64,000 nt of DNA from Candidatus Koribacter versatilis Ellin345 (GCF_000014005.1 NC_008009.1:2294001-2358000), one strand, 5' to 3'. Positions 47,427 to 57,688 are shown, counted from the stretch's first letter. Notes: generated from the sequence alone by a model not told the origin. Translations and numbers: made by a program.

Positions 47427-48197
47427 TCAATCGAACAACTCAGCCCAGGTGGAGGCTCGGTGACCGCGCCAGGTTGGGCCTTCGCGCACGAAATGCCACT
47501 CGGGGTTACGACGCTGATCGCGCAGGGCGGCACAAACTTCGTGAAAAATGGGAACTCCGGAGTCCGCGCACTCGAAGTAATTGAGGAAGTCGTATTCACC
47601 CTGCGGTGCGGGCATGACCTGGTGTTTATAGGTGCGCCGGTAAAGGTGCGGGATGCCGGGAGCAGCCGCAAGGGCGTGGCCATCCTTAAGCTTGGCACCG
47701 CGCCAGTTATAGCGCGGAAGGAAATAGGTGTGACGCTCCATCCAGTCCTTGGCCCACCATTCCGATGTTTTGCACATTGGCACCAGGAAGACATGGGGCA
47801 TCGTGTTTCCTGATTGCTGTCGTACCTGATTTTCGTATGCGAATTGTTGCATAGCCCCGCCAGTGTAGAGGGTGGGCCGGACCACGCCACTGCGTATGCG
47901 AACGTTGGGACCGAACATTTCCGATGCTTCGACGCAGAATGCCCGGACAATGTCTGCGCATTCTGCAGCAACATGAACTACGGCGTCGGCGTGGGAGAGG
48001 CTTCGATCATCGATATTTCCGGCCATCGCCTCCACCTTGCGCAGGAATGCGATCGCACGGTCGGGGTGTCTGCCGTCGGCCTCGAATTCATTCGTTAGAC
48101 CATAACGTTGAGCAAGTTGCGGAATCGCAATCGCTCGTTTCGATACATGCAAGCGGAGAAATAGATAGGCGCCGTGTCGAAGAATTTTGTCTTCCAT
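47427..48197 (-). CDS. Unknown protein (256 aa) beside an ArsR-like regulator
   Basis: Cytoplasmic. A helical N-terminal half with His/Asp-rich 'SLSHADAVVHVAAECADIV' and a C-terminal half rich in Trp, Tyr and His ('WAKDWMERHTYFLPRYNWRG'). No family recognised. Start 48197 or 48242. Divergent from the ArsR-like gene with about 80 bases between, which suggests shared control. Confidence 0.65.
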   Translation of the reverse strand: MEDKILRHGAYLFLRLHVSKRAIAIPQLAQRYGLTNEFEADGRHPDRAIAFLRKVEAMAGNIDDRSLSHADAVVHVAAECADIVRAFCVEASEMFGPNVRIRSGVVRPTLYTGGAMQQFAYENQVRQQSGNTMPHVFLVPMCKTSEWWAKDWMERHTYFLPRYNWRGAKLKDGHALAAAPGIPHLYRRTYKHQVMPAPQGEYDFLNYFECADSGVPIFHEVCAALRDQRRNPEWHFVREGPTWRGHRASTWAELFD

Positions 48198-48280
48198 GGA
48201 ACAAGTGTGCTGGCGCTTAGCAATCCACACTTCGGTCGCCATCGAAGTATGGATGTCGAAGACTCGGATACTATTTGGAT

Positions 48281-48967
48281 ATGGATGCGAGGAACTCAGA
48301 CCTTCGGGCCGCAGCGGTGGCCGCCACCATCGGCGAACCGGCCCGCGCGCGCATGTTGTACTCGTTGATTGATGGCCGTGCTCGTACCAGCACAGAACTG
48401 GCGGTGCTCGCGGAAGTCAGCCCATCGACCGCGAGCGTACACCTTAAGCGCTTGGTGGAACACGAACTGGTAAAGATGCAAGCGCAGGGGAAGCACCGGT
48501 ACTTCAGCTTGTATGGAACAGAGGTTGCGGCGGCGCTCGAAGCGCTGAACGTCATCAGTGGGCCGCGTCCGCAGTTTGCGCCGAATACGCCAGTCGGGTT
48601 ACGGGCGGCGCGCACCTGTTACGACCACATTGCCGGAGCGCTTGGGGTCGCGCTCCACGACCAGTTCCATAGGCTGGGTTGGCTGCGGGGCCAGCGCGAT
48701 TACGAACTCACTACGGAAGGTCGCGAATCCCTCAAGAAATTTGGCATGGACCTGGAATCTGTTTGCGCTCGACGGCGGCGCTTTGCTTACGCATGCGTGG
48801 ATTGGAGCGAGCGGCGTCCGCACCTTGCAGGCGCGCTCGGAGCGGCGGTATTGGAACTAGTTGAGAAAAAGAAATGGGTGCAGCGCGAGCCGGATGGCCG
48901 GGCGCTGGAGGTCACGCGCCATGGCCGTTCGGAGTTCCGAAAAGCCTTCGGTCTTGAAGTCGCTTGA
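48281..48967 (+). CDS. ArsR-like winged-helix regulator
   Basis: 228 aa. N-terminal winged helix (about 8-80) with the recognition helix in 'LAEVSPSTASVHLKRLVEHE' and wing GKHRYFSL. No paired Cys/His metal sites of classical ArsR. The longer C-terminal half (to residue 228) is a second, possibly effector, domain. Start ATG 48281 or TTG 48275. Confidence 0.8.
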   Translation: MDARNSDLRAAAVAATIGEPARARMLYSLIDGRARTSTELAVLAEVSPSTASVHLKRLVEHELVKMQAQGKHRYFSLYGTEVAAALEALNVISGPRPQFAPNTPVGLRAARTCYDHIAGALGVALHDQFHRLGWLRGQRDYELTTEGRESLKKFGMDLESVCARRRRFAYACVDWSERRPHLAGALGAAVLELVEKKKWVQREPDGRALEVTRHGRSEFRKAFGLEVA

Positions 48968-49180
48968 TATCGATAACTGTCAATATATTCAGGCAGCTGC
49001 AGGCATTGATGCCTACCGCGCAGGGTGATACTTTAGAAGGTTCGCCCAGGGCGCTTGAGGCAGCAGGCTTGGCCGTCGGCCCCGGTCGGCACTCCCGTAG
49101 TCACTTCCGCATGTGATATCTGCACTATCCGGATGTTCACGGGACTCGCTACATATATGGAATCCCACCCGGAGGGTTGA

Positions 49181-50626
49181 ATGTCTTATAACGGGCTCCC
49201 ACTGCCTACTGACGGCGAAAAGATCACTTTCAAAGATGGCCGCTTCGCAATTCCTAACAATCCAATCATTCCTTACATCGAAGGCGATGGCACGGGCCGC
49301 GATATTTGGAAGGCTTCCGTTCGGGTCTTCGACGCCGCTGTGCAAAAGGCCTATGGCGGTAAGCGCAAAGTCGCATGGTACGAAGTGTTCGCCGGCGAGA
49401 AGGCAAAAGAGAAATTCAATACCTGGCTGCCCGACGACACCGTGAGTGCCTTCCGCGAGCTGCGGGTTGGCATCAAGGGGCCGTTGACTACGCCGATTGG
49501 CGGCGGAATCCGTTCCCTCAACGTCACGCTGCGGCAGGTGCTCGATCTGTATTCCTGCGTGCGTCCGGTGAAGTACTACCAGGGCATCCCTTCGCCGGTG
49601 AAGCATCCCGAGCGCATGGACATCGTGATTTTCCGCGAGAACACCGAAGACGTATACGCGGGCATCGAGTGGAAGCAGGGAACTGACAAAGCGAAGAAGA
49701 TCATCGACTTCATCAACAAGGAAATGCTCGCAGGCACGAACAAGAGCATCCGCGAAGATAGCGGCATCGGTATTAAGCCGATCTCGGTCACGGGCACAAA
49801 GCGCCTGGTGAAGATGTCGATCGAGCACGCGCTGAAGACCGGACGGAAGTCAGTCACGTTGGTGCATAAAGGCAACATCCAGAAGTTCACCGAAGGCGCG
49901 TTCCGTGAGTGGGGCTACGAAGTGGCCACGCAGGAGTTCCGCGCGCAGTGCGTGACCGAACGCGAGAGCTGGATCCTCGACAACAAGGACAAGAATCCCA
50001 ACCTCTCGATCGAAGAGAACGCGCACATGGTCGAACCCGGCATCGACTTCGCGCCCGACGATTTCAAGCAGGGCGTGTATGCGGAAGTGAAGCAGGTGCT
50101 GGACGCAATCTATGCCAGCCACGGCGATCGCCGCTGGAAGAGCATGCTGATGATCAATGACCGCATTGCGGACTCGATCTTCCAGCAGATCGTGACGCGT
50201 CCGGAAGAATACAGCGTGCTGGCAACACCGAACCTCAACGGCGATTACATCTCCGATGCCTGCGCAGCGCAGGTCGGCGGACTCGGCATCGCACCGGGTG
50301 CGAACATCGGGCGCGAACACGCGATCTTCGAAGCGACGCACGGCACAGCGCCGAAGTACGCCGATAAGGACGTCATCAACCCGGGCTCAGTCATTCTCTC
50401 GGGCGTGATGATGTTCGACTTCCTCGGTTGGGAAGAGGCGGCACGGCTCATCGAAGACTCGATGGAGCAGACAATTCAAAAGAAGACGGTGACCTACGAC
50501 TTCGAGCGCCTGATGGAAGGCGCAAAGAAGGTGACCACCAGTGGCTTTGCCAACTTGATCATCGGCAAAATGGAACACCACGGCGCGACGGACGGAAACC
50601 ATCATCAACACGCGGCACACGAGTAA
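49181..50626 (+). CDS. icd: Isocitrate dehydrogenase, NADP type
   Basis: 481 aa. [14 protein letters not shown] at the start, substrate loop [33 protein letters not shown], metal-binding NDRIAD and [14 protein letters not shown], cofactor loop '[19 protein letters not shown]'. Oxidises isocitrate to 2-oxoglutarate in the TCA cycle. His-rich C-terminus (HHQHAAHE). GGAGGG 4 bases before the ATG. Followed 53 bases later by mdh. Confidence 0.96.
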   Translation: MSYNGLPLPTDGEKITFKDGRFAIPNNPIIPYIEGDGTGRDIWKASVRVFDAAVQKAYGGKRKVAWYEVFAGEKAKEKFNTWLPDDTVSAFRELRVGIKGPLTTPIGGGIRSLNVTLRQVLDLYSCVRPVKYYQGIPSPVKHPERMDIVIFRENTEDVYAGIEWKQGTDKAKKIIDFINKEMLAGTNKSIREDSGIGIKPISVTGTKRLVKMSIEHALKTGRKSVTLVHKGNIQKFTEGAFREWGYEVATQEFRAQCVTERESWILDNKDKNPNLSIEENAHMVEPGIDFAPDDFKQGVYAEVKQVLDAIYASHGDRRWKSMLMINDRIADSIFQQIVTRPEEYSVLATPNLNGDYISDACAAQVGGLGIAPGANIGREHAIFEATHGTAPKYADKDVINPGSVILSGVMMFDFLGWEEAARLIEDSMEQTIQKKTVTYDFERLMEGAKKVTTSGFANLIIGKMEHHGATDGNHHQHAAHE

Positions 50627-50679
50627 TACGGTTTTAATTCATTTAGGCCGGCGATTGTCGGCCAGGAGCGAAAGAAATC

Positions 50680-51606
50680 ATGCGTCATAAAGTTACGGTA
50701 GTGGGATCGGGCAATGTGGGCGCCACGGCGGCGCACTGGATCGCCTCGAAGGAATTGGCCGACGTTGTGCTGATTGACATCATCGAGGGCGTGCCGCAGG
50801 GCAAGGGCCTCGACCTGCTGGAAGCGATGCCGATCGAGAAGTGCGATTCGCATGTCCTGGGCACCAATGATTACGCCGACACCGCGAATTCGGACATCGT
50901 GGTGATCACTGCTGGTATTCCGCGCAAGCCGGGCATGAGCCGCGATGACTTGCTCAACACGAATTACAAGATCATGAAGGACGTGGTCGGCAAGGTGCTT
51001 CAGTACTCGCCGAATTGCATCCTGATCGTCGTTTCGAACCCGCTGGACGCGATGGCACAGACCGCGTTCAAGCTCTCCGGCTTCTCGCGCAATCGCGTGA
51101 TCGGCATGGCAGGCGTCCTCGATAGCGCCCGCTTCCGCACGTTCATCGCGGAAGAGCTGAAGGTCTCGGTGGAGAACGTGACGGCTTTCGTACTCGGCGG
51201 CCACGGCGACACCATGGTTCCTCTGGCGCGGTACTCGACCGTCGCGGGCATTCCGATCACCGAACTGATCGAGCCCACGCGCCTGGAGCAGTTGATCCAG
51301 CGTACCCGCGATGGCGGCGCCGAGATCGTGAAGTATCTGAAGACCGGCAGCGCATTCTATGCGCCTTCGGCGGCTGCGACGGAGATGGTGGAAGCGATCC
51401 TGAAGGACAAGAAGAAAATCCTGCCCTGCGCTGCGTATCTCGAAGGCGAGTACGGCATCAACGGACTGTACGTCGGCGTGCCATGCAAGCTGGGATCGAA
51501 AGGCATTGAGCAGATCGTGGAGATCAAGCTGACTGCCGACGAGCAGGCTGCGTTGCAGAAGAGCGCAGACTCAGTGAAGGAACTGGTCGGCGTCATCGGC
51601 GTTTAG
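50680..51606 (+). CDS. mdh: Malate dehydrogenase
   Basis: 308 aa, LDH-like [17 protein letters not shown] binds NAD, D34 prefers NAD over NADP, substrate Arg in [12 protein letters not shown], catalytic His175 in GGHGDTMV. Oxidises malate to oxaloacetate. GGAG upstream. Operon with icd likely. Confidence 0.96.
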   Translation: MRHKVTVVGSGNVGATAAHWIASKELADVVLIDIIEGVPQGKGLDLLEAMPIEKCDSHVLGTNDYADTANSDIVVITAGIPRKPGMSRDDLLNTNYKIMKDVVGKVLQYSPNCILIVVSNPLDAMAQTAFKLSGFSRNRVIGMAGVLDSARFRTFIAEELKVSVENVTAFVLGGHGDTMVPLARYSTVAGIPITELIEPTRLEQLIQRTRDGGAEIVKYLKTGSAFYAPSAAATEMVEAILKDKKKILPCAAYLEGEYGINGLYVGVPCKLGSKGIEQIVEIKLTADEQAALQKSADSVKELVGVIGV

Positions 51607-51623
51607 ACATTCACAACGTGTGA

Positions 51624-51654
51624 GACAAAGCCGCTCTTCGGAGCGGCTTTTGTC
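51624..51654 (+). terminator. Intrinsic terminator of icd-mdh
   Basis: Stem GACAAAGCCGCTC / GAGCGGCTTTTGTC with tetraloop TTCG and a built-in T-run; 18 bases after mdh. Confidence 0.9.
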
Positions 51655-51749
51655 ATACAGTCACCGGCATTCGCCGTTCGAAGGAGGCTGCTCACCGATT
51701 TCGCTACTGCAACCGCCAGGGAAGCGCTTAGAACAGTTGTGTGGCGAAC

Positions 51750-52325
51750 ATGATGCACTTTGACTATGGACGACTGATTGGATACGCGTGGGAGACATTG
51801 CTGGGGGTATGGCTTGTTTCCTGGTTCACCGCCAAGCGTACGGTGCGAGCGGAATCCTCGTGGCAGAACTGGGGACGCATGTTCCTGATGTGGGCGGTGT
51901 TCTACTTCCTGTATTTCTCGCCGCCGCGAAGCGCGTTCCTGCACTATCGTCTGGTTCCACAGACGGACGATTGGGTCATCGGCGGCACAGTGCTCACTTT
52001 GGCGGGAATCGCTTTCACCATTTGGGCCCGTTTTGCACTGGGCCGCAATTGGAGCGCAAAGGTAACGATTAAGCGAGAACATGAACTGATTGTCAGCGGC
52101 CCTTATCGCATCGTGCGAAACCCGATCTACACAGGAGTGTTCTTCGCGCTTGTGGGCACTTCGATTGCGCTGGGCCAGGTGAGGCACTTTCTCGTGCTGC
52201 CAGTTCTGCTTGCATCCTGGATCTCGAAGATCGTGACTGAACAGCGACTGCTGACGGAGCAGTTCGGCGAACAGTATGTGGAGTACTGCCGCAAGGTGAA
52301 GGCGTTTATTCCGTATGTTGTTTAG
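51750..52325 (+). CDS. Isoprenylcysteine carboxyl methyltransferase-like protein
   Basis: 191 aa, about five membrane helices. C-terminal ICMT/PEMT signature 'ELIVSGPYRIVRNPIYTGVF' and RLLTEQFGEQYVEYCRKVKAFIP, which bind SAM. Methylates a membrane or lipid-linked substrate; in bacteria the target is unknown. Start 51750, 51753 or GTG 51741; none has a ribosome site. Overlaps the convergent stop by 4 bases. Confidence 0.85.
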   Translation: MMHFDYGRLIGYAWETLLGVWLVSWFTAKRTVRAESSWQNWGRMFLMWAVFYFLYFSPPRSAFLHYRLVPQTDDWVIGGTVLTLAGIAFTIWARFALGRNWSAKVTIKREHELIVSGPYRIVRNPIYTGVFFALVGTSIALGQVRHFLVLPVLLASWISKIVTEQRLLTEQFGEQYVEYCRKVKAFIPYVV

Positions 52326-52582
52326 GGTTTCTTGCCGGTGTTCATCAGCACATCGCGCTTGAGAAACATCAGAGCATAGTTGAAGACAACGGCGATGAAC
52401 GCCAACGCGGGCGCGGTTGGATAGAGCGGCACGAAGCGCCATTTGGCGACCACAATAATTGCCAGGAAGAGCACTCCGTCCACAACCGCCATCAGGAGGT
52501 AGAGTTTTTTGCGCTCGGGCGTGAGAAACGGCTCGGGCTTCGGTTTGTCGGCCTGATACTTCGAATGCTTCTCACGACTCAT
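52322..52582 (-). CDS. Small two-helix membrane protein (86 aa)
   Basis: Basic N-terminus then two hydrophobic helices (about 27-45 and 55-75). Family unknown. Overlaps the end of nth by 4 bases (ATGA), so translation is coupled to it. Confidence 0.65.
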   Translation of the reverse strand: MSREKHSKYQADKPKPEPFLTPERKKLYLLMAVVDGVLFLAIIVVAKWRFVPLYPTAPALAFIAVVFNYALMFLKRDVLMNTGKKP

Positions 52583-53415
52583 GGCTGCGCGCTCTTATGA
52601 ATTTCGACGGTGCTCCACGTTTTGTCGGCGGCGTGGCAAATATTTTCCAGCGAGCAATCTACGCATTTCGGTTTGCGCGCGATGCAGATTGCGCGCCCGT
52701 GATGAATGATCTCGTGCGAAAAATTGATCCACCTGTCGCGTGGAAGAATCTTCATTAAATCCTGCTCGATCGTTTTCGGATCGTTATTTTTCGTCAGTTC
52801 GAGGCGACGTGAGATGCGGTGGACGTGGGTGTCTACCACCACCCCTGCGGCAATACCGAACCACGAACCTAGGACGACGTTGGCGGTCTTACGGGCGGCG
52901 CCGGGCACGGTTAGCAACTTGTCCATCTCGTTTGGGACTTCGCCTCCGAAGTCGTTCACTATGACCTTTGCCGCGCCCACGATGGACTTGGCCTTGTTGC
53001 GGAAGAAGCCAGTGGAGCGGATATCTGGCTCGAGTTGTTCGGGCTTCAGCCCGGCGAATGCCTGGGGCGTGGGATATTTCCGGAAGAGTTCGGGCGTGAC
53101 CATGTTCACGCGGACGTCGGTGCACTGCGCGGAAAGGATCGTCGCGACTAGCAGTTCCCATGCGTTGTGGTGGTGTAGAGCGCACTTTACGCCGGGATAG
53201 GTCGCTTCCAGACGTTTCAGAATTTCCTGCACCCGCTCGGGGGCGATGGGGTTGTAACCCTTGGGCACCGCGCCGCTCGCGGATTTCTTCGCCGGAGCTT
53301 TCGCGAGTTTGGCGGGCGTACTGGCTTTTACTTTCACGTTGAGGGTCACTGCTTTCGCTGGTTTGTCGTGGCGCCCGGCCTTGGAGGGCTGGCGTGTGAT
53401 CTGTCCGCGTGCCAT
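52579..53415 (-). CDS. nth: Endonuclease III
   Basis: 278 aa. HhH motif with catalytic Lys176 (TVPGAARKTANVV), Asp195 (VVDTHVHR), and the [4Fe-4S] ligands Cys244, Cys251, Cys254, Cys260. Removes oxidised pyrimidines from DNA. About 50 extra N-terminal residues, rich in Lys and Ala, precede the domain; they look like a DNA-binding tail. Divergent from the HemQ gene. Confidence 0.93.
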   Translation of the reverse strand: MARGQITRQPSKAGRHDKPAKAVTLNVKVKASTPAKLAKAPAKKSASGAVPKGYNPIAPERVQEILKRLEATYPGVKCALHHHNAWELLVATILSAQCTDVRVNMVTPELFRKYPTPQAFAGLKPEQLEPDIRSTGFFRNKAKSIVGAAKVIVNDFGGEVPNEMDKLLTVPGAARKTANVVLGSWFGIAAGVVVDTHVHRISRRLELTKNNDPKTIEQDLMKILPRDRWINFSHEIIHHGRAICIARKPKCVDCSLENICHAADKTWSTVEIHKSAQP

Positions 53416-53472
53416 GGGTTGCAGATTACAATGGGAGGCGCAGTCCCCACAAATTCAGCACAAGGACCCTAC

Positions 53473-54321
53473 GTGTCTCATCATCCTGCTCCGGTTTCCG
53501 CGGAAATGCCTGCTCATCCGATTACGCTCGAAGGCTACAGCGTGCTGCACCAGATGTTCCGCTTCCGCTGGGCGGCGTGGAACGCGTTGGGCGAAGGCGA
53601 ACGCCTCGGGGTAATCAAAGACGCCGAGCAGACGTTGCGTCCGATGGAAGAGACCGGCCTGACCGCGCTGTTTTCGATGGTCGGACACAAGGGCGACTTG
53701 ATGCTGATCCACTTCCGCAACTCGTTCGATGAACTGAACGAGGCCGAACTGAAGCTCGCGGGCACTCGACTGTACGGATACCTCGAACCGGTGAACTCCT
53801 ATCTCTCCGTGATCGAGCTCGGCCTGTACGACTCGACGGTGAAGCTCTACAAGCAGCTCATGGAGAGGGGCGTCGTTCCGCATTCGGAAGAGTGGGAGAA
53901 GGCGATCCAGGAGACGATCGAGCGGCAGAAGAGCGCGATGTCTCCGCGGTTGTGCCCGAAGATTCCGGACCACCGTTATCTCTGCTTCTATCCCATGGAC
54001 CGCAAGCGCGGGGAGGCGATCAACTTCTATACCGTCCCCATCGAGAGCCGCCAGAAGCAGATGGAAGCGCATGGCATGGTCGGTCGCCGCTACGCCGGTA
54101 AGGTGCAGCAGATCATCAGCGGCTCGATCGGTTTCGACGACTGGGAATGGGGTGTTGACCTGTTCGGCGCCGATCCATTGCAGTTCAAAAAGCTCATTTA
54201 CGAGATGAGATTCGATGAAGTGAGTGCGGTCTATGCGTCGTTTGGAGCATTTTTCATTGGATTACGGGTCAAAATTGACGGCTTTTCGGAGTGGCTCGGC
54301 GGGAAGCTGCCGACACTCTAA
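53473..54321 (+). CDS. Coproheme decarboxylase (HemQ/ChdC)
   Basis: 282 aa chlorite-dismutase-family protein. YPMDRKRGEAINFYTVP, 'MEAHGMVGRRYAGKVQQIIS' (heme-ligand His in HG) and GFDDWEWGVDLF...EMRFDEVSA are the HemQ signatures. Decarboxylates coproheme III to heme b, the last step of the coproporphyrin-dependent route. GTG 53473 preferred (AAGGA 6 bases upstream); ATG 53431 would add 14 residues. Confidence 0.92.
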   Translation: MSHHPAPVSAEMPAHPITLEGYSVLHQMFRFRWAAWNALGEGERLGVIKDAEQTLRPMEETGLTALFSMVGHKGDLMLIHFRNSFDELNEAELKLAGTRLYGYLEPVNSYLSVIELGLYDSTVKLYKQLMERGVVPHSEEWEKAIQETIERQKSAMSPRLCPKIPDHRYLCFYPMDRKRGEAINFYTVPIESRQKQMEAHGMVGRRYAGKVQQIISGSIGFDDWEWGVDLFGADPLQFKKLIYEMRFDEVSAVYASFGAFFIGLRVKIDGFSEWLGGKLPTL

Positions 54322-54372
54322 ACTGGCACCTCGTGTCGCTCGATCTGGCGATGGGGTAACTCGTTATTCAAT

Positions 54373-54470
54373 GTACCCCCTCCCCCCACCCCTCTAGCAT
54401 TTTCAGCAGTTTAGGCTATGCAATGTTCGCAAATTCCTCCATCTAAAGGCAGTTGCGGGTAAATTCCTCC
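54373..54470 (+). repeat. C-rich-headed direct-repeat element, copy 2
   Basis: GTACCCCCTCCCCCC lies 52 bases after the HemQ stop; AAATTCCTCC occurs at 54431 and 54461 (30-base period), with a diverged CATTTTCAGC one period earlier. Same order and orientation relative to the upstream gene as the element at 35745-35854. Confidence 0.65.
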
Positions 54471-54647
54471 AGCCGTAAGAGTTAATGCCTACAGTTGCGA
54501 TAGTCTGCAACTATCGCGCTTTCGGCGATGTTTACTAAATGAGAAAGAGCCTGAGTGGTTCGTGACAATACGCCACGAAAGCAGAGTACGCGGGTGGTGT
54601 CACGGCGTCTGTCCCACGAAAGCGTGGGTTGCGCCGGGGAGTTCTTT

Positions 54648-54782
54648 TTCACCGCAGAGGCACAGAGGGCGCAGAGGTTCGAGATCTGACCGTCACAGCC
54701 CCCGATGGAACTGAGAAACCCGAAGCGCTCCGTCCTAGAAGAAAAGAAATTCCAAACCTCTGTTCCGTGGCTCTGTGGTGAA
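54648..54782. repeat. CACCGCAGAG inverted-repeat element
   Basis: TTCACCGCAGAGGCACAGAG at the left and, inverted, GTGGCTCTGTGGTGAA at the right enclose 80 bases without genes. Related to 35077-35109 and similar in size to 41790-41918. Confidence 0.75.
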
Positions 54783-54904
54783 TATTTCGCCTCGAATTTG
54801 GTCGGTGCTGGCTGGGGTGGGAATGTTCTCCACAACGGGGCACACGGCATACCGTTTCCTGTTCCACTTTGGTGTATTACATTGTGGCGGAGAGGATTCT
54901 CGCC

Positions 54905-57688
54905 TTGATAAACCCCCGGCTCTGTCTCGCACTCCTTCTAAGCGCATTCGCTATCGTCCCAGTTCACGCACAGACTCCTACTGCCAAGCCCGCGGCGGCC
55001 ACGGTTCAGCCGCCGGAAGCCTCTTACAATCCGGTTGCCGATCCGAAGGCCGTGGTGGTGGTGGGCCACGCGCGCTTCACGGTGCTTACGCCGCAGATGA
55101 TCCGGATGGAGTGGGCGGCGGATGGCAAGTTCGAAGACCGCCCGTCGTTTGTGTTTCTGAACCGGCTCCTGCCCGTGCCTGAGTTCACGCAGAAGAAAGA
55201 CGGGCAGCGCGTCACTCTGAAGACTGCCGATGTGGAACTCACGTATAACGCCGACTCCGCCGGCGACGGCAAGTTCACCGCAGAGAACCTCACCGCGACG
55301 ATTCAATTGAACGGCAAGGCGGTGACGTGGCATCCCGGCATGGATGACTCTGGCAATCTACAGGGCACAACGCGCACGCTCGACGGCGCCAAGGGCAATC
55401 AGACGAAAGAACCGATCGACCCCGGCCTGGTTTCACGGGATGGCTGGGTGGTTGTGGACGACTCCAAGCGTCCGCTTTTTGATAGCGACAACTTCACCTT
55501 CGCACAGGGTGAAAAGAGCGAGTGGCCGTGGATTGTGCTGCGCACGGACACTGATCGCCAGGATTGGTATTTCTTCGGATACGGCCACGAGTACAAAAAT
55601 GCTCTCGGCGATTTTGTGAAGGTCGCCGGCCGGATTCCGATTCCGCCGCGGTTTGCGTTCGGCATCTGGTGGTCGCGCTACTGGGCTTATAGCGACCAGG
55701 AGTTAGACAACCTCGTCAGCGGTTTTCATGAAAACGATTTGCCGCTCGATGTGCTCGTGATTGACATGGACTGGCACCTGAACAAAGAGCAGCTGCTCGC
55801 GATGGGCGAGAAAGACCAGTCTGGCCACGAACTGGGATGGTCGGGCTATACGTGGAACCCGCTGCTGTTCCCGGACCCGAAGGCATTTCTCGATGGCATT
55901 CACGCGCAAGGGATCAAGGCCACGCTGAACGTGCATCCGGCGTCGGGGGTGCATCCGTGGGAGAAGGCGTATCCCGAGATGGCGAAGGCGATGGGCATTG
56001 ACCCTGCGACGCGCAAGTGGGTGGCCTTCGACATTACGAACAAGAAATTCGCGCGCAATTACATGGACCTGCTGCACCATCCGCTGGAGCGGCAGGGGAT
56101 CAACTTCTGGTGGCTCGACTGGCAACAGGAGATGAAGACGGGCACACCGGGCGTGAGCCCGACGTGGTGGTTGAACTACGTGCACTTTACCGACCAGCAG
56201 ATGGAAGGGAAGCGTCCGCTGTTGTTCCATCGCTGGGGCGGGTTGGGGAACCATCGTTACCAGATAGGTTTTTCGGGCGACACGATTTCGGTGTGGGATT
56301 CGCTGGCGTTCCAGCCGTGGTTTACGGCGACGGCAGCAAACGTTGGGTATGCGTATTGGAGCCACGACATCGGCGGGCACATGCCGGGCGTGGTGGACCC
56401 GGAAATTATCACGCGCTGGATTGAGTTTGGCGCGTTCAGCCCGATCCTGCGCACGCATACCACGAAGAATCCGGACTCCGAGCGTCGCGTGTGGGCGTAT
56501 CCCGAGCCGTACGCGGACATCATGCGCGAGACCATGCAGCACCGTGAACAGATGCAGCCGTACATTTACACCGAAGCGCGGCGCACCTACGACACCGGTG
56601 TGGCGTTCCTGCATCCGCTGTATTACGACTGGCCGGAGGCGGAGCAGGCGTACAACGTGAAGGACGAGTATGTCTTTGGGAGTCAAATGCTGGTGGCGCC
56701 AATTACGTCGCCGGTGGATCCGGTGACGCAACTGTCAACGCGCAAGGTTTGGATTCCGCAAGGCGAATGGATCGAGCGATCGAGCGGAAAGCACTTCGCC
56801 GGTCCCGCAGATGCGACGCGCAGTTTCGACATTCGCGAGACGCCGGTGTATGTGAAGGCGGGGGCGATCGTTCCGGGCCAGCCGCCGATGCAGCATGCGG
56901 ACCAGCGGCCGGTGGATCCGCTTATCCTGAATGTATTTCCGCTGGCCGATAAGCAGACTAGCGAATACAAACTCTACTCCGATGGCAGCGACTCAGAGGC
57001 GTACAAGCGCGGCGCGTTTTCGTGGACGAAGATCAGCGCTGCGCAGAGCGGCGATGAACTCACGCTGACGATTGCGCCGGTGGAGGGAAGCTATCCGGGG
57101 ATGACGACGGAGCGGGCCTACGAATTGCGCCTGCCATACGATTGGCCGCCGGAAACGGTGACGGCCAACGGGCAATCACTCACTTTCACCGCAAAGGGCT
57201 CACCGAAAATCGGCTGGCGCTATGAAGGGAACACGCTGAGCACGGTGATCACGACGGTGCGCTACTCGGTGCACACGCCGGTGAAGATCGTGGTGAAACG
57301 GGCTGGCGGATCGCTGGCGTCGCGCTCGCAACTGGATGGCTTCGCCGGTGCGATTGCGCGTTTGCAGCTCGCTTACGACACGCTGAACGCGCTGGAAAAC
57401 TTCCGCACACGCGCGACTGATCCGGTGATTGATGCCTGGGAGACCGGGGATCGTTTGAGCTATCGACCGGAGAAGGCCAAAGCCGAGATCGCGCGATTCC
57501 CGAAGGTCTACGCAGATGCGCTGGCGTCGGTGAAAGCACTGGTGGCGAAGGCTGATACGGATGCAGGCGATCTCGATAAGAAGCGCGATGAGTATCATCG
57601 CTCGGCGCAGGATGAGGAGCGGATGAAGAACTTCCGCAACTATTTGAAGCGCGCTGAGAACGCGATCGAAGATGGCGGCGTCAAGTAG
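54905..57688 (+). CDS. Secreted GH31 glycosidase
   Basis: 927 aa. TTG start at 54905 (GAGG 9 bases upstream) gives a signal peptide LCLALLLSAFAIVPVHAQ. N-terminal beta-sandwich (to about 230), (beta/alpha)8 barrel from 'FGIWWSRYWAYSDQELDNLV', nucleophile Asp405 (WWLDWQQ), acid/base Asp459 (FSGDTISVW), then beta domains; the last 110 residues are a helical extension. GH31 enzymes cleave alpha-glucosides or alpha-xylosides; specificity not readable. Ends one base before the convergent YdeI gene. Confidence 0.92.
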   Translation: MINPRLCLALLLSAFAIVPVHAQTPTAKPAAATVQPPEASYNPVADPKAVVVVGHARFTVLTPQMIRMEWAADGKFEDRPSFVFLNRLLPVPEFTQKKDGQRVTLKTADVELTYNADSAGDGKFTAENLTATIQLNGKAVTWHPGMDDSGNLQGTTRTLDGAKGNQTKEPIDPGLVSRDGWVVVDDSKRPLFDSDNFTFAQGEKSEWPWIVLRTDTDRQDWYFFGYGHEYKNALGDFVKVAGRIPIPPRFAFGIWWSRYWAYSDQELDNLVSGFHENDLPLDVLVIDMDWHLNKEQLLAMGEKDQSGHELGWSGYTWNPLLFPDPKAFLDGIHAQGIKATLNVHPASGVHPWEKAYPEMAKAMGIDPATRKWVAFDITNKKFARNYMDLLHHPLERQGINFWWLDWQQEMKTGTPGVSPTWWLNYVHFTDQQMEGKRPLLFHRWGGLGNHRYQIGFSGDTISVWDSLAFQPWFTATAANVGYAYWSHDIGGHMPGVVDPEIITRWIEFGAFSPILRTHTTKNPDSERRVWAYPEPYADIMRETMQHREQMQPYIYTEARRTYDTGVAFLHPLYYDWPEAEQAYNVKDEYVFGSQMLVAPITSPVDPVTQLSTRKVWIPQGEWIERSSGKHFAGPADATRSFDIRETPVYVKAGAIVPGQPPMQHADQRPVDPLILNVFPLADKQTSEYKLYSDGSDSEAYKRGAFSWTKISAAQSGDELTLTIAPVEGSYPGMTTERAYELRLPYDWPPETVTANGQSLTFTAKGSPKIGWRYEGNTLSTVITTVRYSVHTPVKIVVKRAGGSLASRSQLDGFAGAIARLQLAYDTLNALENFRTRATDPVIDAWETGDRLSYRPEKAKAEIARFPKVYADALASVKALVAKADTDAGDLDKKRDEYHRSAQDEERMKNFRNYLKRAENAIEDGGVK

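Larger units (their letters stand above)
54322..54904. other. 583-base gene-free region
   Basis: Holds the C-rich direct-repeat element at 54373-54470 and the inverted-repeat element at 54648-54782, annotated separately. The remainder contains only short unsupported frames. The promoter of the GH31 gene should lie after 54782. Confidence 0.7.

Noticed and set aside
55703-56731. 342-aa minus-strand frame within GH31
   Set aside because: Arg/His-rich antisense shadow of the glycosidase barrel.
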